Shown piece after piece: positions 24,601-32,954 of a stretch of 64,000 nucleotides of DNA. The DNA is from Thermoflexaceae bacterium. Lineage in GTDB: Bacteria; Chloroflexota; Dehalococcoidia; Tepidiformales; Tepidiformaceae. The DNA lies in contig JABTUD010000002.1 in NCBI GenBank assembly GCA_015075555.1, positions 1 to 64,000 of the forward strand, given 5' to 3'. A model generated the notes under the pieces. That model saw nothing but the letters and a program-made list of their open reading frames with translations. It did no database searches and was not told the origin of the DNA. Positions within the stretch are counted from its first letter, which is position 1. Every line of letters begins with the position of its first letter. The position numbers and the translations under genes were made by a program.

Positions 24601-26967
24601 TCACTCCAGGATGCCCGCAGCGGCCAGGTCCGCAATCTCGCCGGGGTCAAGGCCAAGCAGCTCCTCGAGCACCGCGAAGGTATCGGCGCCGAATTCGTGC
24701 ACCCCTTCATAGACGCCCGGGCGCAATCCCTGGAACCGCGCTGGGAAGCGGTCGACACCGCTGACTCCCCAGCGTTCGCTGGCGGCAGTGCCGAAGAAGT
24801 CGCGCGCCCTGAGCTGCGGGTCCCGGGTCGCCAGGTCTTCGGCATCCTGGACCGCGCCTGAGGCGATACCAGCGGCCTGGCAGGCCGCCATCACGTCGTA
24901 CCGGTCCATCGTGCGGGTCCAGTCCTCCACCAGGGCGTCAAGAGCGTCCTGGTTCGCCACGCGAGCCTCGTGGGTGGCAAAGCGCGGGTCACTGGCGTTC
25001 TCGCCGCGCGCCATGATCCCGCACAATGCAGCCCATTCCCGGTCGCCCCGGACGGCGATGGCGACCCACCGGTCTTCACCCGCGCATCGATAGATACCAT
25101 GGGGCGCCCACGCTCCGAAGGGATGGCGGTTGCCCACGGGCGCGGCGTCGACGCCGTTGGCCAGGTAGTCGAGCAGAGCCGGGGCCATGATCCCCAGCCC
25201 GAGCTCGAACTGCGCCAGGTCAATCGCCAGGCCTTCGCCGGTCCGGTCGCGGTGCTCCAGGCCCTGGAGGGCGGCGACGGCGCAGGCGAGGCCACTCAGG
25301 TGGTCCGTCAGCGAGAAGCCGTAGCCCAGGTCGTAGCGTCCGGGCGGGTTTGTCAGGTGGGTGAGCCCGCACAGGGCATGAATCGTGGGCGCGTAGGTTA
25401 CGAAATCCTTCCACGGGCCGGTCTGGCCCATCCCACCCATCGAGATGACCGTGATGCCTGGGTTTGACGCGGCCAGTGAGTCCCGGTCAAGCCCCCAGCG
25501 CGCGAGCACGCCGGCACTGAAATTCTCTGTAATTATGTCGCATTGGGCCGCGATCCGGCGAGCGACTTCGAGGCCCTCCGGGCGCGCCAGGTTGAGGAGG
25601 ATGTTCCGCTTGTTGCGGTTCCAGCACACGAAGTACGGATGGTCGGGGGAGTTCGCGCCCGCGATGCGGCTGGTGGTTCCAACCTTGATCACATCGGCGC
25701 CGAGGTCTCCGAGCGCACGCGTGCCAAAGGGGCCTGCGAGGACGTGGGTGAAGTCCATGATCCGGATGCCGGCCAGCGGGCGGGAGGGGTCCGCTGGCGG
25801 GTTGGTCCGGGGGGGCGCCGGCGGCTCCACCGGCCAGCGAACGTCGCCCCATTCGGCCTGCTGCGGTGGAGCGGGGTGGGGCCCATCGGCACTGGTGCGG
25901 AAGAGGCGGCCAGGAAAGCGTACAGGGCCAACGCCTGGCACCGGCCGTTCCTGCAGGTAGCCGCGCGCCCCGACCTGTGGGATCGCCAGCGCCTGGCCGA
26001 TGCTGCGAACCACGCCAAATGGCTGATGCCGCCGTTGCGCCTCGAAGAACAGCTGCTCCGCGTCGTTGGCGCCCACCCACTCGCGCAGCACTTTCATGAC
26101 GTAGGGCAGGTCCCGGATCATGGCGAGCACGTTGGGGTACTTCTCCGGGTCGGCCAGGTCCTGCGCTGCGCCGTCCTCCATCAGCCAGGGCAGAAGCGCC
26201 TGCGGGAAGTTCAGGGCCGCCGTAACCATGATCCCGCCGCCACTGCGACCCTGGTAGACCTCGTAGGCGCCGCTCCAGTGGAGGCTCCCCTGCCTCCGCG
26301 CGACCGGGCTGGTCCACGCACCGCCTGTGGGGAAGAACCACTGCATGAGGACCTGCTCCGTGCACGAGACAAGCGCCTCGTGCGCTGACAGGTCCACATG
26401 CTGGAACTGCCCGGTCGCCTTCGCGGCCCGGCGAGCGGAAAGAGCACAGATTGCGGCATAGAGGCCAACTGTGTGAACGGTCTGGTTGCCATAGCCATTC
26501 AGTGGCGGAGTCTCGAGATTGCCTGTGACAGAGGCGGAGCCACAGAGCGCGTTCGCCACAAGGTCGTTGACGCGGAGGCCCGCCCAGGGCCCGCCGGCGC
26601 CGGCAGGCGTGATGCTAACGACGGTCAGCGCGGGATTGGCCAGCCTCAGGCTCTCCAGGTCGAGTGGGCCGTGGCCATCATCAAGCAGGATGTGGGCGCT
26701 CCCGGCAAGGGCGCGGAACCGCTCGCGTCCCTCGCTGCTGGAGGTGTCCAGTTGCACCAGGCGTTTGCCCGCGTGATACCAGGCGGCCTGGATGGACTTC
26801 CCCGAGCTGCCAAAGAACGGCGGTTCGGCTTCTAGCATGTCGCCTGTTGGCGGCACCACGCGGACGACATCGGCACCGGCGTCGGCGAGGAGGCGCCCAC
26901 AATAGGCGCCGTTCCAGGAGCAAATTTCGAGCACACGAAGGCCGGCAAGCGGCGTTGTCTGGGTCAT
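24601..26967 (-). CDS. Tandem two-domain CaiB/BaiF CoA-transferase
   Basis: The 788-residue protein is two family III CoA-transferase modules in one chain, each normally a separate polypeptide of about 400 residues. Module 1 (about 1-380) begins PLAGLRVLEICSWNGAYCGRLLADAGADVVRV. Module 2 (about 400-788) begins PLAGIRIMDFTHVLAGPFGTRALGDLGADVIKV. Module 2 keeps the catalytic-Asp region SLTDHLSGLACAV. At the aligned place module 1 reads NQTVHTVGLYAAI, so the aspartate seems lost. Module 1 may thus be structural or substrate-binding (inference). The ATG at 26967 is chosen over the upstream 26-residue extension because it starts the domain. Confidence 0.9.
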   Translation of the reverse strand: MTQTTPLAGLRVLEICSWNGAYCGRLLADAGADVVRVVPPTGDMLEAEPPFFGSSGKSIQAAWYHAGKRLVQLDTSSSEGRERFRALAGSAHILLDDGHGPLDLESLRLANPALTVVSITPAGAGGPWAGLRVNDLVANALCGSASVTGNLETPPLNGYGNQTVHTVGLYAAICALSARRAAKATGQFQHVDLSAHEALVSCTEQVLMQWFFPTGGAWTSPVARRQGSLHWSGAYEVYQGRSGGGIMVTAALNFPQALLPWLMEDGAAQDLADPEKYPNVLAMIRDLPYVMKVLREWVGANDAEQLFFEAQRRHQPFGVVRSIGQALAIPQVGARGYLQERPVPGVGPVRFPGRLFRTSADGPHPAPPQQAEWGDVRWPVEPPAPPRTNPPADPSRPLAGIRIMDFTHVLAGPFGTRALGDLGADVIKVGTTSRIAGANSPDHPYFVCWNRNKRNILLNLARPEGLEVARRIAAQCDIITENFSAGVLARWGLDRDSLAASNPGITVISMGGMGQTGPWKDFVTYAPTIHALCGLTHLTNPPGRYDLGYGFSLTDHLSGLACAVAALQGLEHRDRTGEGLAIDLAQFELGLGIMAPALLDYLANGVDAAPVGNRHPFGAWAPHGIYRCAGEDRWVAIAVRGDREWAALCGIMARGENASDPRFATHEARVANQDALDALVEDWTRTMDRYDVMAACQAAGIASGAVQDAEDLATRDPQLRARDFFGTAASERWGVSGVDRFPARFQGLRPGVYEGVHEFGADTFAVLEELLGLDPGEIADLAAAGILE

Positions 26968-27230
26968 GGTTGCCGATCTTACGGACTTCAGCGCGGTTAG
27001 CAACGCACCCACGCAGGGGTGGCGCACAGACGGCATTCATGACACAGGGTGATGTCGCTCCGTCCCACTGGACTCCGGCGGGGACGTATCGCGCGCTTCG
27101 AGGCACCTTCCATTGCGTTGCGAAATGAGGGCAGGATTTTACACAGAGTGGTGTTACACGGGTTGTCCGGAGACGAATGCTCAGTTAGGGTGCGTTGAAG
27201 TCCTTCGGGAACACTGAAACAGGTGTTGAG

Positions 27231-28127
27231 ATGCCGATGTCCCCGCACCGGCCGGCCCTGGCTGGATTCCTGCTCTCGCTGCTTGCCCTCTGCTGGGCCG
27301 GCTTTGCCGCGCGCGATGCTGCTGCCAGCCAGCTTCCCGCCGGCGACCTGATTGTCCGGACCGCCCTCGCAGATGAAGGCGCCTACCAGGGCCAGTGCTG
27401 GCCATGGGTCCAGCGAGTCGTGTTCGAGGCCACCGGGTTCCGTATCGGCTGGGACTACCGCGAGGGGTTCTTCGAGGCTGGCGCCGTTGAGGTCAAGCTC
27501 GCCGAGGCCCGCCAGGGGGATATCGTCCAGATAGCGGACGACAACAACACCGCCCCCGACGCTGACTACCCCGGCCTGCACACCGCGATAGTGCTCGAGA
27601 ATCACGGGGACGGCGTCCTCACCGTAATCGACTCCAACTCGCAGTGGGACGGCATTGTGCGGGTCCGCAAAGGGTATACACCCGCGGCCGCCGCGGCCCG
27701 CGCTGGCATCGGCTTCCACGTGTATCGCTTCACGGGGATCCCCACCCCGGGCGGCCGGGCTGGCAACGACGGCGAGACGGCCGCCCGTGTGCCGTCCGCT
27801 GAAGAGAGACCGATCGTGAAGGCGGGGGACACCGCCCGGGTCGCGGCCCAGGGTGATTGCCTGAACCTGCGCTGGGCGCCCGGGACAGGCAACGCGGTGG
27901 TCGCCTGCATCCCCGACCGCACGAACCTGCAGGTCCTCGGCGAACCCCAGGCCATGGAAGGCAGGTACTGGGTGCGGGTGCTCATCCATGGCCTGCAGGG
28001 CTACGTGGCAGGCGAGTACCTGGAGTGGGTCTCATCGCCTTCGGTGCCGGCCAGCGCGGCCAGCCCGGCCGGGCCGGCGCCGCTGCTGCCGTTCCGGGCC
28101 TTCGTCCCAATGGTCACTGGCGACTGA
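27231..28127 (+). CDS. Secreted CHAP-like and SH3-like domain protein
   Basis: From ATG 27231 the 298-residue protein has a signal peptide (basic SPHRP, hydrophobic AGFLLSLLALCWAGFA, then AAASQL). A domain follows with a candidate catalytic Cys in YQGQCWPWVQRVVFEAT, then ARQGDIVQI and a His in LHTAIVLE, a Cys-His arrangement like CHAP or NlpC amidases. Residues about 195-270 (ARVAAQGDCLNLRWAPGTG...VACIPDRTNLQVLGE...YWVRVLI...GYVAGEYL) form an SH3-like repeat. It may bind or cut cell-surface material. A TTG start at 27195 is possible but would bury the signal peptide. Confidence 0.65.
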   Translation: MPMSPHRPALAGFLLSLLALCWAGFAARDAAASQLPAGDLIVRTALADEGAYQGQCWPWVQRVVFEATGFRIGWDYREGFFEAGAVEVKLAEARQGDIVQIADDNNTAPDADYPGLHTAIVLENHGDGVLTVIDSNSQWDGIVRVRKGYTPAAAAARAGIGFHVYRFTGIPTPGGRAGNDGETAARVPSAEERPIVKAGDTARVAAQGDCLNLRWAPGTGNAVVACIPDRTNLQVLGEPQAMEGRYWVRVLIHGLQGYVAGEYLEWVSSPSVPASAASPAGPAPLLPFRAFVPMVTGD

Positions 28128-28225
28128 GGGCCCCCATTACACCTTGTCGCGGACGCCAGCCCTGACAGAAGCGCCGGGCAACGCCTAACCTGAACTCAGA
28201 CAATGCAGCGGGTATTCGAGCGCAA

Positions 28226-29959
28226 ATGACGCCGGAGCGGCGCATGGCCGCAGCGCCCACCATCCCCGGCCGGCTTCGCCCGGGCCAGGCGGAGGCGCTG
28301 AAGCGCTGGGCCGGGGCCCTCCGCAATGGATCGCGGAGCGAGCTCGTAGTCGTGCCCGTGGGATACGGCAAGACGATCATTGGCGTGGGCTCGTTCGAGG
28401 TGGCGGCCGGGATCGCCGGCGCCGACACATGCCTCTACCTGACCCCTACCGACGTTCTGCGCAGCCAGGTCTACAGCGGCATCGAAAAGGCGCAGGCCAC
28501 CCTCGGCAGCACCCGGCCCATCCGCAAGATCCTGGCCGAGAATGCCGCCCTGGGGCGCATCAGGGCGACGGCGGCGAACTTCGTGGTGGCGACCTACCAG
28601 CAGGTTGCGGCAGCGCCCGCGGGGTACGCCGCCCTTGGCCGGGAGCGGCGGCTGCACGTCGTTTGTGACGAGGCGCACCACCTGGGCGACAAGGGCCGCT
28701 GGGCGGCGGCCCTTGTCGGCCTCGCGCCAGCGTCGACGCTCCAGCTTTCGGCGACGCCCGTGCGGCTCGACCGCGCCGAGATCGCTGGGGCGCGCTATGT
28801 GCAGGACGAAGACGGGCTGGTCATTGACCCGCTCCTCCAGGTCTCGATGCGCCAGGCCTGGCGCGAAGGGCGAATCCTCAAGCACCTGAACATGCAGATG
28901 AAGGACTATGCGGTCGAGCTGCGGGGCGCGGACGGCGAAACCCGCACCTTCACGGCTTCGGAGATGGCGGAGCTGCCTGACTTTGACCAGCGGTGCGTGC
29001 GTCAGCAATTGCGCTGGAACGAGGACTACGTCGCACCGCTCGTCAACGATTTTGCGACCACCCTGAGGGCGAAACTGGAGATGGCCCCACGCAAGCACCA
29101 GGGGCTCGTCTTCGCCGCCACAACCGAACATGCCAACCACCTGCTGCGCGTCTTTGCGAAGTGGCATCCCTCACTGCGCTGCGTGGCCGTCCACAGCGTC
29201 GAAATCGGTGATGCGGAGAACGAGCGGCGGCTGCGTGATTTCCACGAGCGGCGATATGACGTTCTCATCCAGGTGAAGAAAGCGAGCGAAGGTTTCGATG
29301 CGCCCGCCGTGAGCGTGCTCCTGAAGCTCGACGCCGTCTTCAGCCGGGAGCCGGTTATCCAGCAGCTCGGACGCGGGCTCAGATTCAATCACAGCCTGCC
29401 CGAAGCGCAAAATCTGCTGAATGTATTCATCGGCAGCGACCCGCGGCTGGCGCCGATCATCGAACACCTCGAACGGGAGGCGCCCCCGGTCCCGCTGGCG
29501 CGCCTATCGGAACGGGACAGCGCCGATGCGCCTGCTGCAGAAGAGGAAGAGGCACTCAATGCGGACGAGGACGGCCAGGAGCCGCGGCCGGAGATCCTCG
29601 ACGTCGTGGAGGCCGGCGATGCCTACCTCGACCACACGGGCCGCTACGTGGAAGGGCAGCAGCTGACGATGTTCGGGGTGACTGCGCCTCCACCACGACC
29701 CGGGCCAGCGACGGCCACCAGGGCGGAAGTGGTTGACCTGGCGGAAGAGCTGCAGACGGCCATCGAATACTGCCGGACCTGGACCAACCGCGCTGCCCGC
29801 GAACGCGCCTCGCGCAGGGGACCGGGCGAGAACCACTACGCCACGCTGAATCTCGCCTACAGCCGCGAGACGGGGCGGAAGGGGGCACTTTCGACCCCCG
29901 AGCAGTACCGCCACAAGGGCGACTGGATGAAGGCCCGCTATGCGGAACTGCTCGGGTGA
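28226..29959 (+). CDS. Superfamily 2 DEAH-type helicase
   Basis: The 577-residue protein has SF2 motifs in order: Walker A VVPVGYGKT (about 42-50), DEAH box VVCDEAHH (148-151), LSATPVR (173-179), and helicase C-terminal motifs QVKKASEGFDAP and QQLGRGLRF (near 380). This is the ResIII/UvsW-like group of dsDNA translocases or helicases. The C-terminal 170 residues are acidic and then end in a basic WTNRAARERASRRGPGENHY...YRHKGDWMKARYAELLG segment of no recognised domain. No nuclease or methylase partner is adjacent, so repair, recombination or defence roles are all open. The stop overlaps the convergent hydrolase by 22 bases. Confidence 0.85.
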   Translation: MTPERRMAAAPTIPGRLRPGQAEALKRWAGALRNGSRSELVVVPVGYGKTIIGVGSFEVAAGIAGADTCLYLTPTDVLRSQVYSGIEKAQATLGSTRPIRKILAENAALGRIRATAANFVVATYQQVAAAPAGYAALGRERRLHVVCDEAHHLGDKGRWAAALVGLAPASTLQLSATPVRLDRAEIAGARYVQDEDGLVIDPLLQVSMRQAWREGRILKHLNMQMKDYAVELRGADGETRTFTASEMAELPDFDQRCVRQQLRWNEDYVAPLVNDFATTLRAKLEMAPRKHQGLVFAATTEHANHLLRVFAKWHPSLRCVAVHSVEIGDAENERRLRDFHERRYDVLIQVKKASEGFDAPAVSVLLKLDAVFSREPVIQQLGRGLRFNHSLPEAQNLLNVFIGSDPRLAPIIEHLEREAPPVPLARLSERDSADAPAAEEEEALNADEDGQEPRPEILDVVEAGDAYLDHTGRYVEGQQLTMFGVTAPPPRPGPATATRAEVVDLAEELQTAIEYCRTWTNRAARERASRRGPGENHYATLNLAYSRETGRKGALSTPEQYRHKGDWMKARYAELLG

Positions 29960-30759
29960 GCGCCGGCTACGAAACCGAGCACGAGGCTGGCGACCTCGGC
30001 GGGCTTTTCGAGCATTGGCAGGTGGCCGCACTGCGGGATCAGTTCCAGGCGAGCGCCGGGGACCAGGGCGGCGATCTGCTGACTGTTGGCGGGCGGGACC
30101 ATCCCGTCGTCTGCGCCGCAGATGACGAGAGCCGGGCAACGCAGCGCGGGCAGGCGGCCGTGGCTGGACCATTCCGCAATGGCCTGTTGCTGGCGCACAA
30201 CGGCGAACCGGCGCGGTGGCGCTTCAAGGTCGATGGCGAGGCAGCGGGCGAACGCTTCCGGGTCGCGTTCGCGCCACCCCGGCGAAGCCATGGCCGCGTT
30301 CTGCGTAGCGAAGATCTGCTCGCGCGTCATGTCGGGGGTGAAGCTCATGGCGGCGTCGACGGCGGGCGAGGAGCCTACGGACCCGGGGCCGCGATGGCTG
30401 GTGCCGCTAAGGATGAGCCCGAGCACCCGTTCCGGGCGCGTGAGGGCGAATTCCTGGGCGAGCATGCCGCCACGCGAGCGGCCATAGATGAACGCTTGCC
30501 TGGCGCCGGCTGCATCGAGAACCGCCTCCATGTCCGCCACCTCGTCGCCAATCGTGAAGGGCTCGTCACGCCGCTCGCTGAGCCCCATTCCGCGGCAATC
30601 GAAGGTGATGACGTGGAGACCGCCGGCCAGGAGCCCCGGCAAACGCCCCCAGTGTGGCAGCCGGTGCGAAAGCCCGAGGACCATGAGAATGGCCGGGTTC
30701 GCCGGGCTGCCCATCGTCTCATAGTGGATATTCCAACCACTGGCGGCAGTTTCAGGCAT
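29938..30759 (-). CDS. Alpha/beta hydrolase
   Basis: The 273-residue alpha/beta hydrolase has an oxyanion region ILMVLGLSHRLPHWG, the strand FDCRGMGLSERRD, the nucleophile elbow YGRSRGGMLAQEFAL (Ser), the acid ICGADDGMVPP and the final histidine PQCGHLPMLEKP. The triad is therefore complete. Similar proteins act on esters, lactones or enol-lactones; the substrate is unknown. The ATG at 30759 follows GGAGGGG and is preferred to the longer open frame. Confidence 0.88.
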   Translation of the reverse strand: MPETAASGWNIHYETMGSPANPAILMVLGLSHRLPHWGRLPGLLAGGLHVITFDCRGMGLSERRDEPFTIGDEVADMEAVLDAAGARQAFIYGRSRGGMLAQEFALTRPERVLGLILSGTSHRGPGSVGSSPAVDAAMSFTPDMTREQIFATQNAAMASPGWRERDPEAFARCLAIDLEAPPRRFAVVRQQQAIAEWSSHGRLPALRCPALVICGADDGMVPPANSQQIAALVPGARLELIPQCGHLPMLEKPAEVASLVLGFVAGAHPSSSA

Positions 30760-30807
30760 CGCACCCCTCCGATCCCGGCCCGGGGGAACGCAGGGCCGGG
30801 GCGTGAT

Positions 30808-30813
30808 TATAAT
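30808..30813 (+). promoter_or_regulatory. Consensus -10 box (TATAAT), leaderless
   Basis: TATAAT ends 5 bases before the ATG of the potassium channel gene. Initiation would fall at or near the ATG. No ribosome binding site is present. Confidence 0.55.
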
Positions 30814-30818
30814 CCGGC

Positions 30819-31835
30819 ATGAGGCGTGACCTCTTCGACACGGTGAGACCAAGCGCGCGGCTCCAGGTCGCGCTCACGCTCTTCGTTTCTGTGGTCGTGG
30901 TCGGGACAGCGGGCTACATGGTCCTTGCCGGGATGTCGTTGGTCGACGCCCTCTACCAGACGGTGACCACCCTGAGCACCGTCGGCTTTCGCGAACTGAA
31001 GCCCTTCGACACGACGGACAAGCTCTTCACCGTGTTCCTGATTCTCACGGGTGTCGGCTCGGCACTCTATACGCTCACGCTCATCGTGCAGGAAGCGCTT
31101 GAAGGCGATATCCGCGGCCGCTTCTATCTGAGGAGGATGCAGATGCAGATCGACGAGATGAAGGACCACTACATCCTCTGCGGGTTTGGCCGCGTGGGGC
31201 AGGAGATCGCGCGCGAGCTTTGCGAACGGGGCGTTGACTTCGTTGTCATCGACCAGACCCTCGAGGCCGTCGAGCGCGCCCGTGCCTTCGGCTACAGGGT
31301 GATCGAAGGTGACGGTTCCGATGACCGCACGCTCAACCAGGCGGGCCTGATGCGGGCGCGCTGCCTGCTGGCGGCGAGCGACAGCGACGCCGGGAACACC
31401 TACATCACGCTCACCGCCAAGTCAGTCAATCCCCGCTGTTTCATCGTCGCCCGTGTCGCCCTGCCGCATAACGAAGAAAAGCTGCGCCTGGCCGGGGCCG
31501 ACCGGGTGATTTCGCTCTACAGCATGGGTGGCCGGAGGATGGTGCTTTCGGCGCTGCAGCCGCTCGCCGCTGACTTCATGGATACGCTCGCCGCGGGGCG
31601 GACCGGCGAACTGCTCCTTGCCGAATTCGAAGTGAACAGGCAGAACGGGCTTGCCGGGAAGACCTGCGGAGCGCTCATCGAGGGTGCCACCAACGCCACC
31701 CTGCTCGGGATCAGGCATCGCGACGGAGCCCTTGCGGTCGGCCCGCGCACCGACACCGTCCTTCACGAAGGGGATATCGTCATTGTCCTGGCCGAGGAGG
31801 CCGACATCGCCGCCCTGAACGCACCGGCGGTCTGA
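30819..31835 (+). CDS. Two-helix potassium channel with RCK (TrkA) domains
   Basis: The 338-residue channel subunit has TM1 (about 17-38), a pore loop with filter TLSTVGF (51-57), and TM2 (about 68-88). An RCK N-terminal Rossmann domain follows (HYILCGFGRVGQEIA, VVIDQT, GDGSDDRTL) and a TrkA-C-like domain (about 255-335). The filter reads TVGF rather than TVGYGD, a variant known in some prokaryotic K+ channels, and lacks the final Gly-Asp. This may alter selectivity. Cytoplasmic ligands such as nucleotides usually gate such channels. Divergent from the hydrolase. Confidence 0.88.
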   Translation: MRRDLFDTVRPSARLQVALTLFVSVVVVGTAGYMVLAGMSLVDALYQTVTTLSTVGFRELKPFDTTDKLFTVFLILTGVGSALYTLTLIVQEALEGDIRGRFYLRRMQMQIDEMKDHYILCGFGRVGQEIARELCERGVDFVVIDQTLEAVERARAFGYRVIEGDGSDDRTLNQAGLMRARCLLAASDSDAGNTYITLTAKSVNPRCFIVARVALPHNEEKLRLAGADRVISLYSMGGRRMVLSALQPLAADFMDTLAAGRTGELLLAEFEVNRQNGLAGKTCGALIEGATNATLLGIRHRDGALAVGPRTDTVLHEGDIVIVLAEEADIAALNAPAV

Positions 31836-31897
31836 CGGGCCGTAACCTTTGCCCCGGTCCGCGCGTTTCAACTACCGGTGGCGGGCCCGGAGGGGCC

Positions 31898-32113
31898 ATG
31901 GGATCGTCTCTGCCGACAGGCGCACCCGGGACGCTGGTGCGTTGCGAGCGCTGCGGCGCCCACTACGACTGGCGGAAGTCTTCGAGCTGGACCCTGAAGA
32001 TGACCTACTGCAGCGCCCTGTGCGAACAGGGCGACCTGGGCTTTTCTATCGAGACCCTCCTCCGCGGCACCATGGTCATGCGCTCGGCCTGGCGCGACCT
32101 GCTGGTGAGCTGA
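31898..32113 (+). CDS. Small zinc-ribbon-like protein
   Basis: The 71-residue reading frame contains paired cysteines, CERC at about 17-20 and CSALC at about 39-43, a likely single zinc site. The rest is mostly polar with a C-terminal amphipathic part. It lies between the K+ channel and Sir2 genes on the same strand with short gaps, and no other gene competes for this stretch. The Cys pairs make it likely to be real. Function unknown. Confidence 0.6.
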   Translation: MGSSLPTGAPGTLVRCERCGAHYDWRKSSSWTLKMTYCSALCEQGDLGFSIETLLRGTMVMRSAWRDLLVS

Positions 32114-32167
32114 GGTCCAGGGCCGCTGCCCTTCCGAGTGGAGCTGATTCAGGATAGCCTTCGCACG

Positions 32168-32950
32168 ATGACCGAAGGCATCGCACCGGATTGGGACGCC
32201 ATCGACCTGGTGGCCGGCTGGCTGCGAGAGTCGCAGCGCGTCGTCGTGCTCACGGGGGCGGGCATCTCTACCGAGTCCGGCATCCCCGACTTCCGAGGTC
32301 CCCGCGGCGTGTGGACCCTGAACCCTGGCGCCGAACGCGCGGCGACCCTCCAGTACTTCCTGGGCGACCGCGAAGTCCGGGTCCGATCCTGGCGCAACCG
32401 GATTGACAGCCCGATGCTGCGCGGAGCAGAGCCGAACCCGGGGCATTTCGCCATCGCCGACCTGGAACGCAAGGGGAAGCTGCACACGCTCGTCACTCAG
32501 AATGTCGACGGGCTCCACCTGAAGGCGGGTTCCTCGGCGGCCCGCATGATTGAGATTCACGGCAACGTGCGCGAGTTCACCTGCATGGGCGGCTGCGGCG
32601 CCCGCGGACCCATCTCCGAGGTGCTCGACCGGGTCCGCGCAGGCGATGAAGACCCGCGTTGCCAGCGCTGCGGTGGAATCCTCAAGACGGCCACCATCTC
32701 CTTCGGCCAGAACCTGGTGCCAGCCGACCTCGAACGGGCCGGGCAGGCGGCCGCATCCTGCGATTGCTTCCTTGCGATTGGCACGTCGCTCACCGTCTAC
32801 CCCGTGGCCTACCTGCCGGGCCAGGCGCTCCGGAACGGCGCGAAGCTGGTCATTCTCAATGCGCAGGAGACCCCTTACGACGGCATGGCGCACGCCGTCT
32901 TGCGCGACCAGATTGGCGAGGCGTTGCCCGCAATCGTCTCCGGGGTCTGA
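32168..32950 (+). CDS. NAD-dependent protein deacylase, Sir2 family
   Basis: Sirtuins remove acyl groups from protein lysines using NAD. The 260-residue protein has GAGISTESGIPDFRG, TQNVDGLH, the catalytic histidine in EIHGNV, zinc cysteines in CMGGC and CQRC, FGQNLV, and GTSLTVYPVA. It lacks the Tyr/Arg substitution in the pocket that could be assigned by eye, so acyl preference is undecided. ATG at 32168 fits the family N terminus; GTG at 32138 is the alternative. The enzyme could regulate acyl-CoA enzymes, many of which are encoded nearby (inference). Confidence 0.93.
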   Translation: MTEGIAPDWDAIDLVAGWLRESQRVVVLTGAGISTESGIPDFRGPRGVWTLNPGAERAATLQYFLGDREVRVRSWRNRIDSPMLRGAEPNPGHFAIADLERKGKLHTLVTQNVDGLHLKAGSSAARMIEIHGNVREFTCMGGCGARGPISEVLDRVRAGDEDPRCQRCGGILKTATISFGQNLVPADLERAGQAAASCDCFLAIGTSLTVYPVAYLPGQALRNGAKLVILNAQETPYDGMAHAVLRDQIGEALPAIVSGV

Positions 32951-32954
32951 GCCC

